Shown here one piece after another: positions 21,247 through 34,900 of a DNA stretch of 64,000 bases. Numbering within the stretch: position 1 is the stretch's first letter; every line of letters starts with the position of its first letter. Origin of the DNA: Gymnothorax reevesii (lineage: Eukaryota; Chordata; Actinopteri; Anguilliformes; Muraenidae); assembly GCA_029721435.1 (NCBI GenBank), contig CM056573.1, positions 149,255,947 to 149,319,946 on the forward strand. The letters are read 5' to 3'. Both the position numbers and the translations under genes were made by a program. The notes below the pieces were generated by a model. The model worked only from the letters and a program-made list of their open reading frames with translations. It did not search any database and had not been told where the DNA came from.

Positions 21247-22389
21247 TGAAGACATGTGAGGATTTACGAAATGGACCATACGTGAGAACCAGTAAAATGC
21301 AAAAAGGAGGCTTTATTTCTGAAGGAGAACAGAGCCCAACAGAGCAGGCAACAGTACAGAGTCCACAATGCAAAATCAGAATCCAATGGGCGAAATCCAG
21401 AATCGTAACCAGGCTACCAATCACAAAAATCAAGGTCAGACAAAAAGGTTCAAAACACAAGAAGGCGGCGAAGTACAGGGAGAAGGCAAAAAGCCAAAAT
21501 GCGGACAGGGAACACAAGACATTCCTATAGACCAGTGTTTCTCAAACCTCTCCTGGAGGACCACCTGCCCTGTCTGTTTTAGATCTTTCCCTGCCCCAGC
21601 ACAGGTGATTCAAATAATCAGGATGTTCTCAATCAGCTTTAGAGGCTCAATAACGAGCTGATCATTTTAATCACCTGTGCTAAAACAGGGAAAGATCTAA
21701 AACATGCAGGACAGGTGGTCCTCCAGGAGAGGTTTGAGAAGCACTGCTATAGACAGAACAAACAGATCCGTTTAGGGATTTCAAACTGCACAGAGTAAGA
21801 GGCAGAACAGTGATTAGGCCGGTGCAGAGAATCTGCTGGAAGCACAGCAAAGTAGATTGAGTGAAGGCAAGAGGTGCAAACTAGAACAGGGCGAATGCTG
21901 AGAGATCGTTAGTCAATTAGTAGAGTGCAGCTATACAATCCCGAGTTAGTACTATATACAATGTTAGTTTTGGTTAGTAAATTAGCAAAAACAACAAACT
22001 GTTAGTAAGTGTAAGTAATATAGAAAAAGCAAGGGGAAGGAAGTAAACGAGAATGGGAAGGAAGATTATAACCCAGAAACCATTAAATCACCCGAAGGAG
22101 TGGCACGCAGTACTGGGGCTGTGAGCAAAGACCAGACCAAAGACTAGACAGGGGGAGACAAAGTGCAAAGCATGGCATAAAGCAAAACATGGACTGGACT
22201 AAAACTATGGTAAAAAGTAAAACATGGAAAAAACAAAACTAAATCAATACATGAAATCTAAAATGACCAAATCACAAGACGCATAGCAGAGAATAGTCAG
22301 ACATAGCAATGATCAAAATATCCACATGGCAATCAGGGCAAAAGCATTGCAAGACAGAACATGGCAAGGCAAAGACCAGAATCACAACA
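21247..22389 (-). repeat. solo LTR, family Y copy 1
   Basis: Bounded by TGAAGACATG and CACAACA, with AGAC on both sides (21243-21246 and 22390-22393; a 5-bp AAGAC reading overlaps the element by one base). It shares with three other copies (24894-26533, 36528-37759, 59714-60801) a core containing AGAACAGGGCGA, GAGAGAT and TTAGTCAATTAGT, here at about 21885-21930. The T-rich GGCTTTATT near 21310 suggests a polyadenylation signal on the minus strand, hence the assigned orientation. No internal region remains. The superfamily is unassigned. A 214-bp MITE is nested at 21533-21746. Confidence 0.72.
21533..21746. mobile_element. 214-bp hAT-type MITE
   Basis: Inverted repeats CAGTGTTTCTCAAACCTCTC and GAGAGGTTTGAGAAGCACTG bound a palindromic sequence. 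The 8-bp duplication CTATAGAC is perfect (21525-21532 and 21747-21754). Inverted identity continues inward through the CTGGAGGACCACCTG region. No coding capacity. Confidence 0.93.
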
Positions 22390-22600
22390 AGACCACAATT
22401 GAAAAATGATAAATGATCACAATCACATTTTCATGTTGTGGAGAAATTATGAATTAAAAATTCAAAACAATCTTGAAAAAAAGGACTGAAAAAGTGTGCA
22501 AAAAATAAAAAATATATAAAATATTATAATTATAAAAAATATGAAGTGTACAAAAATGCAAAATTTGGACTCCGATAGGTTTTCCTTTCCTTTCTTCATA

Positions 22601-22627
<27 letters not shown>
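22601..22627. repeat. (TG)n microsatellite
   Basis: About 13 TG units immediately left of the Tc1-like element. Confidence 0.95.
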
Positions 22628-22635
<8 letters not shown>

Positions 22636-24008
22636 AATAAAATCAAAATGCAATGACTTTCAAATCACATGAGCCAATGTTCTTTACTATAGAATATAGC
22701 TAACATTTCAAATGTTGAAGCACAGACATTTTACATTTTTGTCCACAAAATGAGCTTATTTCAAATTTTCTGGCTGCAACAGGTCTCAAAAAAGTTGGGA
22801 CACAGGCAAAAAAGGGCTGAAAAAGCAATTAATATAAAAGAGAATCAGCTGAAAGAACATGTAGCAAGTAATTTAGTTAACTGGTATCAGGTGTGTAACA
22901 TGATTGGCTATAAGAGGGATGTCTTAGAGAGGCTGAGTCTCTCAGAAGTAAAGATGGCCAGAGGATCTCCAACCTGTGAAGGATTGCGTAAAAAAATTGT
23001 GGAATACTTTAAAAACAATGTTCCTCAGCGTCAAATTGCAAAGGCTTTGAAGGTCTCATCATCTACATTGCATAACATCATGAAAAGATTCAGAGAAACT
23101 GGAAAAATCTCTGTGCGCAAGGGACAAGGCCGAAGACTTTGACTTGATGCCCGTGATCTTCGGGCCTTCAGACACCATTGCATCACTCACCGGCATGATT
23201 CGGTCATTGACATTACTAATGCCCAGGGATACTTCAAGAAACCACTGTCTGTAAACACAGTCAGCTGTGCTATCCACAGACACCACCTAAAACTCTATAA
23301 TGCAAAAAGGAAGCCATTGTTGAGCATGATCCAGTAGTGCCGCTGTGTTCTGTGGACCAAGGCTCATTTAAAATGGACGATAGCAAAGTGGCAAAGTGTC
23401 CTGTGATCAGACAAGTCCAAATTTGACATTTTGTTGGAAATCATGGGCGTCGTGACCTCCAGGCTAAAGAGGGGAAAAACCAACCCTACTGTTACCAGCA
23501 TGCAGTTCAAAAGCCAGCATCTCTGATGGTATGGGGATGCATTCGTGCATATGGTGTGGGACACTTGCATGTTGTAAAAAATACCATGAATGTTGAAAGG
23601 TATATAAAGGTTTTACAGCAACATATGCTCCCCTCCAGACGACATCTATTCCAGGGAAGGTATATTTCAGCAGGACAATGCAAACCACATACTGCAGCTA
23701 TTACAAAAGCATATCTTCATAGTAGAAGAGTCCATGTGCTGAACTGGCCTGTCTGCAGTCCTGATCTTTCACCGATTGAGAACATTTGGCGCATGATTAA
23801 ACAAAAATTCCGTCAAGGACACCCAAAACTGTCCAGCAGCTGGAAGCCTGTATTAAACAAGAGTGGGATCAAATTCCAATGGCTAAACTCAAGAAACTTG
23901 TCTCCTCAATGCCCAGACACCTCCACTCTGATGAAAAGAAGAGGGGATGCTACATCACGGTAAACAGGCCCCTGTCCCAACTTTTTTGAGACCTGCAGTA
24001 GCTGTATG
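22628..24008 (+). pseudogene. Tc1-like transposon with decayed transposase
   Basis: Same group as the element at 15003-16598. The left end is eroded (AATTGTGAATAAAATCAAAATGCAATGA) and the right end stops at CCTGTCCCAACTTTTTTGAG, where a Gmr1-like LTR begins. The transposase starts at about 22954 (MARGSPTCEG). A helix-turn-helix region reads VPQRQIAKALKVSSSTLHN. TGA at 23140-23142 interrupts it. Catalytic motifs are degraded: the first Asp region reads a stop then SDKSKFD (about 23404), the second has lost its Asp (AGQCKPH), and [11 protein letters not shown] (about 23767) keeps the Glu. The frame ends at about 23963. Confidence 0.85.
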
Positions 24009-24012
24009 TACT

Positions 24013-24398
24013 GAATGGCAGTATTGACATTTTTTTTGTTCAGGCGAGTCTGGAGCTAGGTTTTGGGAATGTCCTGGGCATGTCTGAGAGGGGAAGTCCC
24101 AGAGAATTGAAAAAAGTCTGGAAGGTGGGAGGGGGCTGGAAAAGAGTATATAAGAAGAAAAATTGAGAGAGTAAAGTAGTAGGAGAAATTGCAAGGAGAA
24201 ATTGTGGAAGGATACATTTGACCAGACCTGTTACTTTTTTCAAGACCTGTGAAGCTCTTTTTGTGGATTTTTGCCTGTGTTGGAGCATTTTCCTATCCCA
24301 GAACATCGCAAAGTAACCCCATCTCAAGGGACTGTAAATATCTCATTTCCTTAAGTATTATCAATCTTGGTCAGTGCTTTATTTAATTAAATCTGTTC
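24013..24398 (+). repeat. 5' LTR of copy C, left part
   Basis: Aligns with the copy A LTR from about 2244 onward. It contains the TATA-like GAGTATATAAG (about 24143), GGGACTGTAAATATCTCATT and the target sequence ATTAAATCTGTTC (24386-24398). The first about 25 bases of the LTR are missing at the junction with the Tc1-like relic. The LTR resumes at 38355. Confidence 0.88.
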
Positions 24399-24893
24399 TT
24401 TTTTTATATATATATTTTTTATTCAGCATTTTCAGATAATGTAAAAAAATACAAATACAACAACCAGAAAAAAATAAAAAATAAATAAAAAAACATAACA
24501 TTTCCTACAAAAGCCCTGAACCGCACCGTGAAAAAAAAAATAATTTTGTGGTGAAGTAAAAGTGTAATTTTTTTCCTTTTGTTATTTTGCGATATTATCT
24601 CGTTTTATCGTATTATCTCGTTATTTATTACCTTATAGTTTTTAATGCCACAGTCTGAAAGGTTGTTTAAGAGGCATATTTCAGGGTCCAATGGAAAGGC
24701 AATCCCATGAATTGCAGATAGAACATTACAGACCCCTTTCCAAAAACATTGTAATTTATTACATTGCCAGGTGGCATGAAGGAAAGAGCCCTCAGCTAAA
24801 CCACATCTAAAACAAAGAGGTGACATATTTGAGTTATATCCATGCAATTTAGAGGCTGTAAAGTATGTCTGGTGTAAAAAGTTAAACTGTATC

Positions 24894-26533
24894 TGTTAGG
24901 TTTTAAGGGAGAAAACACTGGGACTACTTGGAAACTCGGAACAAGGCTCGGAACTGAGCTCGGAACGCTCGGAACTGGGAGAGACAAAAAGGGAAGAGTG
25001 AGACGCCAGGAGCAGGGATCCAAAATAATGATTTATTAAATAACCAGAACAGAAACGGGGAAAAAACGGGGCACTCCGGCCAACTGAAACACCGTGCAAC
25101 AGCACTGTAGGAGGGAGAACTAAGGAATCCAAAAACTAGAACCAGAGGGGGGCAGACTCGGGACAACTCAGGAAGGGGACCTAGGGAACACTCGGAAAGG
25201 GGACACTCGGAAAGGAGACACTAGGAAACAGAAGCCAGGGCACACTGGGAGGCACGAGCTAGGGGACACTAGGAAGCAGGGTCTAGGGAACACTCGGAAG
25301 CAGGGTCTAGGGAAACACTCGGAAGCAGGGTCTAGGGAAACACTCGGAAGCAGGGTCTAGGGAAACACTCGGAAGCAGGGTCTGGGGCACAAGACAAGAC
25401 AGTGGGCACAGCTGGCAGATGGCTATCTCGGAAGGCACAGCTGGCCGGGAGAAGGATCAGGGAGAACATCAGGAGGGGGGCAGACAGGACGACAGGAACG
25501 TTGACTCGGAAGCCGGCGAAGGCGGCCGGCACACTGGGGACTGGAGACGGCGAAGGGGACAGGCCCACTGGGCACAGGACAGGTGGCACGCAGGGCTCTG
25601 GAGACTGCGAAGGGGGCTGGCACACTGGAAACAGGACAGGTGACACACAGGGCTCTGGAGACGGGGGGCACCAGGCGCTGAGCAGCAGGAAGGGTAGGCT
25701 GGCCTGGGAAAGTGGCTTTAGAACACACAGAAGAGATGAGGGGACCAGAGGGAAAGTGCACAGGGCAGGGAGTGGTGTGAAGCAAGCGGGAGCGAAGTCA
25801 GATCTGAACTGGCTTACTTCAGGCTGACGGATATAGCGCAGTGGACACGGGCAGACACAGGTGCAGGAACTTAATACAATTAACAAGGGGTGGAACATAA
25901 GGGAAACCTAATTACATGAAACAGATAAACATTAACACACAGACGAGGACCACAAAACAATCCCAAAGACAGGATAAATAAACTGAATAAAAAGACTCCT
26001 AAGTGTACAGAATAAGAGCCAGAATAGATAATGAGAATGCAGAGGTTCTGCAAGAAAACTTAGCAAAGCCAGTGAATAGAAAAGCAAGGGGCGGAGACTA
26101 GAACAGGGCGACTGCTGAGAGATCATTAGTCAATTAGTAAGTGCAGCTATACAATCCCGGGTGCTCGTTAGTATGTTAGTCTAATATACAATGTTAGTTT
26201 GGTTAGTAAATTCTAGAAAATAACTAACTGTTAGTTGGGGTTAGTAATATAGAACAGCAAGGGGAAATTAGTAAACGAGAAAGGAAGGAAGGCTGAAACC
26301 CAGAATCCATTAAATCACCCGAAACCGTGTCACAATCAATTAAGACAAAAACTGCTACAAACAATGACGCAACCGGGGAGAAAGCAAAGACAGTACATGG
26401 GTAAAACGTGGACTGGACTAACACGGGAGAGGAATAAAATGTGAACACTGAGACATGGACTAAAAACTGACATCACCAAAATAATAAAAACCTAAAATAG
26501 ACTAACCAGACACACAGACCACGGAACACAACA
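24894..26533 (-). repeat. solo LTR, family Y copy 2 (1640 bp)
   Basis: TGTTAGG...CACAACA ends with a perfect 5-bp duplication GTATC (24889-24893 and 26534-26538), inserted in L1 ORF2. The family core (AGAACAGGGCGACTGCTGAG) is at about 26103. It is longer than the other copies because of minisatellite expansion at 25200-25680. Long frames on both strands across that part follow the tandem repeats and are not genes. Confidence 0.88.
25245..25395. repeat. minisatellite within family-Y LTR
   Basis: About 24-25-bp units of the type ACTCGGAAGCAGGGTCTAGG plus GAAAC are repeated at least five times (about 25262-25385). A looser G-rich repeat with ACAGGACAGGTG and CAGGGCTCTGGAGAC follows at 25570-25665. 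Confidence 0.9.
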
Positions 26534-27391
26534 GTATCAGTCTATATCGGGAATTTAACGTGCATGTAACCCCACTGACACAAAGGTCCTTCCACAAATC
26601 TAAGTCTAGTTCCTTATCCAAATCTCTCTCCCATCTCTGTCTAGACCGTTCCGGGTCTCGGATAGACAAGGTAGGTAATAGGACATCATATGCCTTGGAT
26701 ATAGTTTTAACCATACAGTGTTTTTCATGAAAGAGAACTTCAATAGCTGACATTTTGGGTAGATTCCATTGGCCCCGAAGATTTACCCTTATAAAATCTC
26801 TTAATTGCAGGTATTTTAAAAAATCTTTATCTGATAATTGATATTTCTGCTCCAGTTGATGGAAGGACATGAAGACCCCATCCATATAGCAATGTTCAAG
26901 GAGGGTGATACCTTTTCCAGACCAAGACTGAAATGCTCTATTCTGATACAGGATTGGGATAAGCGTATTCTCCCATAAGGGGTTTTAGGGGACAAAAAAC
27001 CATCTTGCCCAAAGATCTTGTTTATCTTAGCCCAATTCCTAACTGTATGTATTATGAAAGAGTTATGAGTGATCGTTCTAATTGATTTTACATCCCATTT
27101 GTAAAGGATGTCAGTCGGAGTGGTCTCATTAACTAAGTGACGTGCGAGAGGAAGCAACGCGATGGGAGATAAGATTTAACATGACGGCGCGATTCTGCTG
27201 AGAAGAAACCGAGCAATAGAATATCAAATATAAAATACTGTTTTAAAAAGAAATCAAAAGAAATTCAAGCCATTCCTCGGACCTGATATTACAAAGTAAC
27301 TTATTCAGTCAAATCAAACGGAATACAGATACGGTGGAGAATTTAACAGACCTCGAAAACTTCATTGACGACTACTACTTTCTGCAAAATA

Positions 27392-27930
27392 ATATGGAAC
27401 CGGACCCGGAAAATCCAAACAAAAGGAAAAAAGCAGACTCGTCCACAGACACCTCGCCAGCATTAACATAAAACTGGATTTACTCGTATCATTACACGAG
27501 GAAATAAAGGATCTACGCAATAGCCTGGAATTCGCAGACAACCAAATTCTCTCGCTTAATCAATCCAACCAGGAACTGCAATCATCTGTTAAAACAATAA
27601 ATGAAACATTGCACTCCATCACCAAAGAAAACAAACTGATGAAAGAAACCATTTGGACTAACAGTCCCGCTCAAAGCGTGACAACCTCATCTTTTCCGGA
27701 ATCCTAGAAAACTCACCCGACAACCCCGAAGCAATTTAAAGATTTCATGAAAGTGAAACTGAAACTACCTCCCGATACTGTCGAAACATCACTTTCCACA
27801 GAGTTCCCCGCCTCGGTAGACAATCGAACAAACATCCACGACCCATCATCGCCGAAGTTGAACACTTTAAACAGAAAGAACTGGTTAAAAGCAAAGGAAG
27901 AGAACTCAAAGGGACAAACTTTGGACTAAA
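27392..27930 (+). pseudogene. ORF1 remnant of the nested plus-strand LINE
   Basis: It starts with MEPDPENPNKRKKADSS (27394) and is broken by a stop at about 27468. Later frames contain coil-like and Lys/Glu-rich pieces (SFTEFPAS-type region, then LNTLNRKNWLKAKEENSKG near 27858-27915). By position it should be the L1 ORF1 RNA-binding protein. Sequence similarity is too eroded to assign domains firmly. Confidence 0.45.
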
Positions 27931-28407
27931 TGATCAATATCCACGTGAAATCAACGAACAACGGAAAATATTATATCCGATTTTAAAGGAAACCAGAAAG
28001 AATGACCAACGTGCAACACTTGTCATTGACAGACTGTATATAGACGGGCAGTTATACCGAAATACAAAAACCATGCCATAGCTTTTCTAAACGGATTGCA
28101 ATGAACTGACCTGATTGAAAGCATTTAACACAACGTATTCCCGAACTCTCATAAATCTACTTCCTGGCATACCTCCTATAGAATTTTATTTCAACGCGGC
28201 TCTCCCCATGAGAATACTGCTCTCTCGCGTTATGTTGTCGCCGCTGTTTTTCGGGCTTTTTTCATGTCCTATGTGCCCACTGTCATTCGTGTATTTCTAT
28301 GATATATGTATGGATACACACACTCTCTCTCTCTCTCTCTTTCCCCTCCCTCTCTATCTCTCAATTAGACCAAGACACAAGACATACTTAACATACAACT
28401 ATGCAAA

Positions 28408-31400
28408 TACTTAGCTTAGGAACATAGAATGTACGTGGCATACGAACACAGTCCAAAAGAGTCAGGATTATTAACCAACTCGTTAAATTAAAGGCTGATA
28501 TACAGTATGCTTCATACAAGAAACACACTTGACCGACTCAGAACTACAATATTTAAAATTTAAACAATTCAACCAAAAATTTTCTTCTATATACATATAA
28601 CAGTAAACAAAGAGGTGTTTCAATTTTAATAAATAAAAATATCCCACTTGTCCACAATGCATCTATCATCGACTCAGACAGAAGGTTTATCATCATCACT
28701 GCATCTATTAACCACACCATATATACATTTGCAAATATCTGTGGTCCCAACATTGATGATCCATCTTTTTTCCACAATTTCTTCTCCCGACTTTGTAATT
28801 CAACAAACATTATCTTAGCAGGAGATTTTAATACTGTTATTAACCCCAAAATCGACCGCTCAACCACTGCTGGCAACCTAAGGAACTGGCACTCCTCCGA
28901 CATAACTTGCCGATAGTTGGAGAATGAGAAATCCATCCTCCCGAGAATACTCAAATTTTTCCTCTGTTCATCAGTCTTCATCTAGAATTGACCTTTTTCT
29001 CACCAGTAACTCCCTTACTCAACATATCAGTGAAAAATAAAATTCATCCAATTATAATCAGCGACCATGCCCCCGTCTCATTATCAATAAACATCCAAAC
29101 ATACATTAAACCAATCACAAGATGGCGCTTCAATACATCTCTCCTAGAAGACACCGACTTTAGTATGATGATCAAGAGAGAGTGGGCATCCTTCCTGGAG
29201 ATGAATGACTCTCCAGAAATCTCACCAGCAATACTTTGGCAAACAGGTAAAGCAGTAATGACAGGTAAAATCATATCATATTCAGTACATAAGAAAAAAC
29301 AACAACAACAACAACAATTAGAAAATACATTAGAACTAAAGATTAAATAATTAACAAACCAACTTTCTAATCACCACAGTGAACATATACAAAATGAATT
29401 AGCCCGTACACAAAAAACACAGTTCATTATTCAGCAACTCAAATATGAAAACTTTCATTTTGTAGTAATAAATCAAGTAAATATCTGGCAAATTTACTAC
29501 AACACAGGAAAGAGAAAGCAATTATCCCATCTATCCGTAACTCTGCAGGCACAATCACCCAAAACCCAAAAGATATTAATAGTATATTTCAAAAATTTTA
29601 CAGTGACCTTTATTCATCAAAACATGACCCAAACCAATCAGATATTAACACCTTCCTAAATAATCTTGACATACCAACGCTCTCATCAGACCAAGCGAAC
29701 ATTATAGATGCACCCTTTACCATAGAAGAACTCAGAAAATCCCTCAATAACATGCCAAACAATAAATCACCCGGACCAGATGGATTACCGGCAGAATACT
29801 ACAAACATTTCTGGGATATTCTATCAACATTATTCTCCAGAGTCATACAAGAAATTAAAATTACCTCTAAAATACCCACACATATGAATACTGCAGTGAT
29901 GTCACTTGTACTAAAACCCAATAAAGATCCAACCCATCCCTCCAGCTATCGCCCTCTCTCACTAATTAATACTGACTTAAAAATTATCAAAAACACTAGC
30001 AACAAGAATAAAGACAGTCACCCCTATATTAATCCACCCCTGATCAGACAGGCTTCATCACAAATAGAAATATCTCAGACAACATCCGTAGACTCTTCAA
30101 CTTAATCAATACTTCACAGCAACAACAAAACAAAATCATCATTGTATCACTAGATGCAGAAAAAGCATTTGATAAAGTAAATTGGACATTTTTATTCACT
30201 GCCCTACATAAATTTGGTTTTGGAGAGTCATTCATACATTGGATAAGAACACTCTACACCTCACCTAGAGCCACAATAACCACAAATGGGATCACATCAC
30301 CAAGCTTCACACTTTACCAAGGAGCCAGACAAGGATGCCCACTCTCACCATCTCTATTTGCCATTTTTATAGTACCATTCGCAGCAGCAATATGACAGAA
30401 TAACAAAATTGAAGGAATTCAGGACAAAAATTCAGAACACACACTTAGCCTCTATGCAGATGACTTACTTCTATAATTACAAAACCCCTCTGTGTCACTA
30501 CAGGAAACTTTTAATGTCATTAACAAATTCTCCAAAATCTCACATTACACAATTAATTGAAACAAATCAACTATTCTACCACTATCTGAAACAGCTTTGA
30601 ATTCTGCAGCCCAAAATCCACCTCTTCCACTTCACACTGGCAACATAAAATACTTGGAAATCAATACTTCCCCCAGACCGTCAGAGCTCTTTAACCTCAA
30701 CTACACCCCCTTAATGAACAAAACTGAAGATGATCTCAGACGCTGGACAAAACTTCCACTCACCCTCATAGGACGAATTGCAACAGTCAAAATGAAAATT
30801 CTACCCCAAATAATTATCGGTTTTCAGTTCTCCCCATCACTCCCACTGCCAAATGGTTCCAAACGCTTAACTCAATAACAACTTAATTTTATTGGAAAAA
30901 CAAGAAACCCAGAATTTCATTCTCAACATTACAAAATCAAAAATCACAAGGGGGCCTCGAAGCACCAAATTTTCTCAATTACTTTCTATCAAATCAATTA
31001 AAATACTTATTCAAATGGACTCAAAGACATAAATACAATACCCCATGGCTAGAATTAGAACAAAATCAATGTAAACCCACATTAATCACAGATCTCCCCT
31101 TCCTACCACAATCAATTCAAAAACTTAACTACAGTAAATATAACACAATCTCCACAACTCTGACAGCCTGGTGGAAAACTCACAAAATTACTAAATCATC
31201 ACTACCACCATGCAAGTTCACTCCAATTTGGCACAATCCAGACTTTCAACTATGCAACACCCCCGTTCACTTTCCATCATGGCAACAAAGAGGAATCACA
31301 CATCTCCAACACTTATTTGAAAACAACCAACTCATATCATTTCACACCTTAATTCAGAAGTACGGGATAGGAAGAGACCAGTTCCTCCGCTACCAGCAAC

Positions 31401-31980
31401 TTAAATATGTAATAAAATCCAAAAATAATATAACCAACATAACATTAGAACCACCGAAACAAAGTACAGAGATCATGAAAATGACAAACTCAAAGAAAAT
31501 AACCTCCAAACTATATAAACTTATATCCATATAAGATATCTCAATTTCACTTCCAACCACAAAATGGGAAAATGACTTGGATATCTCTCCCGGCCCCGAC
31601 TTCTGGACACAAATCAATAATAACATCTTCTCCATGTCCAATAACTCTAACCTGCAATTGATAAAATACAAAACTATCCATAGAACCCACATCACCCAAA
31701 GTAAAATGTTCAAAATGGGATTAGCAGACACAGACAAATGCATGCAATGGACTCTGGACACTACAGACAATTACTTTCACGCCACTTGGGTTTGCCAACC
31801 GGTTCACTCCTTCTGGACAACAATATTTGGAAAGCTTTCCAGGATATTTGGCTGCAGAATTCCAATGGACCCATCACTCTGCCTACTAGGAAATACTACA
31901 GAAATAACCCTTCCACCAAAATTTAAAAATCCGTTACTTATTTCTCTAATCTTAGGATTACTTGTTAAAAAATTTTCTAT
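28408..31980 (+). pseudogene. ORF2 of the nested plus-strand LINE
   Basis: An endonuclease start (NVRGIRTQSKRVRIINQLV, about 28425-28485) and its ISDHAPVSLS motif (about 29058) are visible in broken frames. RT has KSPGPDGLPAEYYKHFW (about 29765), NPSSYRPLSL-type sequence (about 29940), LDAEKAFDKVNW (about 30150), GARQGCPLSPSLFA (about 30320) and YADDL with a stop just after it (about 30455). The C-terminal region ends with RTHITQSKMFKMGL (about 31685), a degenerate Cys/His segment, and IPMDPSLCLLG (about 31860). Many stops and shifts are present. Confidence 0.78.
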
Positions 31981-34900
31981 TTCTATTTATTTATTTATTT
32001 ATTTTATTTCTCAAATTTGTTTCTTTATAGGTAGTAATTGTGCTGGTTGTGTTGTATGTTGTGTGTTATGTCTTTAATGTATTGTCCTTTGTAGGATTCA
32101 ACGTAAACTTTATGCCACTTGGCCAGTTCGCACATGTAAAAGAGACTTGTCTCATGTGATTTTACTGGTTAAATAATGTTTAATAATTAATAATAACCAT
32201 CGACAAGAAAATAATTTTTCAAAACTGGAAATCAAAAAAATCTTTGCGGGAAAAAAAAAATTTAAAAAAACTTCAAAAGTTTCAATTTTCAACCATGCAG
32301 TTGGGGGGTCTTCAAACAGTTGAGCCAAGAATTGAGATTGTGCTGCCAAACTATTAGATCTCCGGCTGGATAATCCAAATTAAGTTTATCCAGATTAACC
32401 CTGGGGGATTTAACTCGCCAAATAAACTGTCTAATTAGTTTATCTAATGAAGAAAAGAAAGAAGGAGGAATATGAATGGGAAGAGATTGAAACATATACA
32501 AAAACTTAGGTAAAATATTCATTTTTATGACATTAATTCAGCCCAACAATGTGAGAGGAAGGTGCATTCACTTATCACAGGCGTCCTCAGCTCTTTGCAA
32601 CAGACTCAACAGATTGAGTTTATGTAAATAATTTAGGTGATTGTCCATCTTTATACCCAGGTACTTAATCCCAGCGGTTGACCACTTAAAAGGAAATTTA
32701 TGTTTAATTGGGTCATAGTTAAACTCAGATAGGGGGAGTATTTCACTCTTTTCTAGATTAATCTTATATCCTGAAAAAGAGCCATAATTATTCAGCGTAT
32801 CTATTAAATGGGAAAGGGAATTATCCACCTTTGTTAAAAAAAGAAGAACATCGTCCGCAAACAGTGAAATTTTGAGCGTGACGCGGCCTATTTCAAAGCC
32901 ACATATATTCGGGTTTACTCCAATGGCCTCAGCCAGGGGTTCTGAAGCGAGGATGAAGACAGGCATCCCTGTTTATTACCTTTATAAATGGGAAGGGGTC
33001 TGAGGTAATTCTATTAACTGCAATCCTTGCTTTGGGAGATCTATATAAGGATTTAATCAAATCTATAAATTGACCATCAAATCCAAATTTTTGAAGGGAT
33101 TTAAAGAGATATGGCCATTCCAATCGGTCAAATGCCTTTTCGGCATCGAGAGAAAGTGCAATACTGGGTATATTTTTTTCCCGTGCATAATGGATAATAT
33201 TAAAGAGGCGTCTTAAATTATTTGAAGAAAGCCTATCAATTATGAACCCAGTTTGGTCAGAGTTCACCAGACTCGGAAGAATTGTTTCCAATCTTTTAGA
33301 GATCATCTTGGTCACCCAACTTGTAGTCACAATTTAATAGGGAGACTGGCCTGTAGGAGGCGTACTTAAGTGGGTCTTTTCCTGTTTTTTGTATGACTGT
33401 TATAATGGCCTGAGAGAACAATTCAGGGAATCGTTTCTCCTCCCTGGCCAAGTTAAGAACATCCATTAAAAGTGGGATCAGGAGGTCTTGAAATTCTCTA
33501 TAAAACTCCGCGGGGAATCCATCCTCCCCGGGAGATTTACCCGAAGGTAGCAATTTAATGGCTTCAGATAGTTCCAATATTGTGAATGGTTTACTTGTAG
33601 CTTCTCTATCTTCATCCGTTAAACATGGAAGCTCCAGAGGGGAAAGGAAGGAATCAATATCTGTTATGTCATCCCTTGGCTGGGCAGTATACAAGTCACT
33701 ATAATATTTTCTAAAGGTATCATTAATCTCAGCAGGGTTACTAGTGATTCTGCCAGTGTTTAATTCAATTTCATTTACTGCTCTGTTGCTTTCTTTGGCT
33801 TTTAATTGCCAGGCCAATACCTGGCTAGCCTTTTCTCCTAATTCATAATACCTTTGTTTTGACCTCATTAAACATTTTTCTGTTTGATATGTATTCAGGT
33901 TATTATATTTCATTTTCTGATTTACCAAAGTTCTATACAGGTCCTTACTTGGGGTTTTCTGATATGTTTTTTCAAGTGACTGGATTTCAGAGTCAATCAA
34001 TTCAAGCTCCGCTGTGTATTTTTTTTTAATCCCTTAGTAAAAGAAATAATTTGCCCTCTTAAATAAGCCTTAAGTGCATCCCAAAAAATAAAACTATTAA
34101 GAGCAGAATGTTGGTTTGTTAATATAAAGAAATGAATCTGTTCTCTAATGAAAGAACAAAAGTCTGGACGTTTAAGGAGCGTGGGATTAAGTCTCCACCG
34201 GTAGGAAGGAGAAATCCTATCAGGTATGGAAATAGACAAGACTAATGGGGAACGGTCACTTAGTAATCGGGTAAGATACTGCGCATCCAATACCCTATAG
34301 CATTGTTGGGTGGACAGCAAAAAATGATCTATTCGGGTATGAGAATCATGAAGGTGTGAATAAAAAGAATGCTCCCTTTCTCCTGAGTTTAACCATCTCC
34401 AAACATCTGTAAGATTAATATCCTTCATGTAGGAAAGCGTTAATTTAGTTGCTTTAGTAAGAGATGATGGTTTAACAGAGGATCTATCGAGGGTTGCGTC
34501 AAAACAAAAATTAAAATCCCCTCCAATTAAAAGCACGCCAGGCGCCTGTGATTCAAGTAAAAAAATATTTTGAAAAAATGCTGAGTCGTCAAAATAAGGA
34601 GCATAGATATTCAATAGTGACCACGATTCCGGACACAATTGCCCCTCGACAAATATAAACCTACCCCTAGGGTCAGATGTTATTTTATTTGCTGTGAAGG
34701 GGATATTTTTGTTTATGAGGATTGCAGTGCCTCTCGATTTGTTATTGAAGGATGAAGCAAAGACTTGACCAACCCACTCTCTCTTAAGTTTCTGATGTTC
34801 AGTATCAGACAGATGGGTTTCTTGTAGGTATACAACATCAGCATTTAGTTTCCTCAAATAGGAATAAACCCTTTTTCTTTTGATTGGATTGTTTAGGCCC

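Larger units (their letters stand above)
27181..32268 (+). mobile_element. plus-strand L1-clade LINE nested in the minus-strand L1
   Basis: It begins at AACATGACGGCGCGATTCTG and ends with an A-rich tail (GGGAAAAAAAAAATTTAAAA, about 32247-32266), where the minus-strand L1 resumes. Edge sequences ATAAGATTT (left) and AAAAGTTT (right) could be a mutated target duplication, but this is uncertain. The 3' part (31985-32200) contains TTTA units and ACTGGTTAAATAATGTTTAA, a tail style seen in fish LINEs and SINEs. It is a different subfamily from its host L1. Confidence 0.75.

Noticed and set aside
25332..25898. Long Pro/Ser/Cys-rich frame (188 codons, minus strand) and overlapping plus-strand frames
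   Set aside because: They follow G-rich minisatellite repeats inside a family-Y LTR and show no domain; frames on both strands stay open because of the repeat composition.
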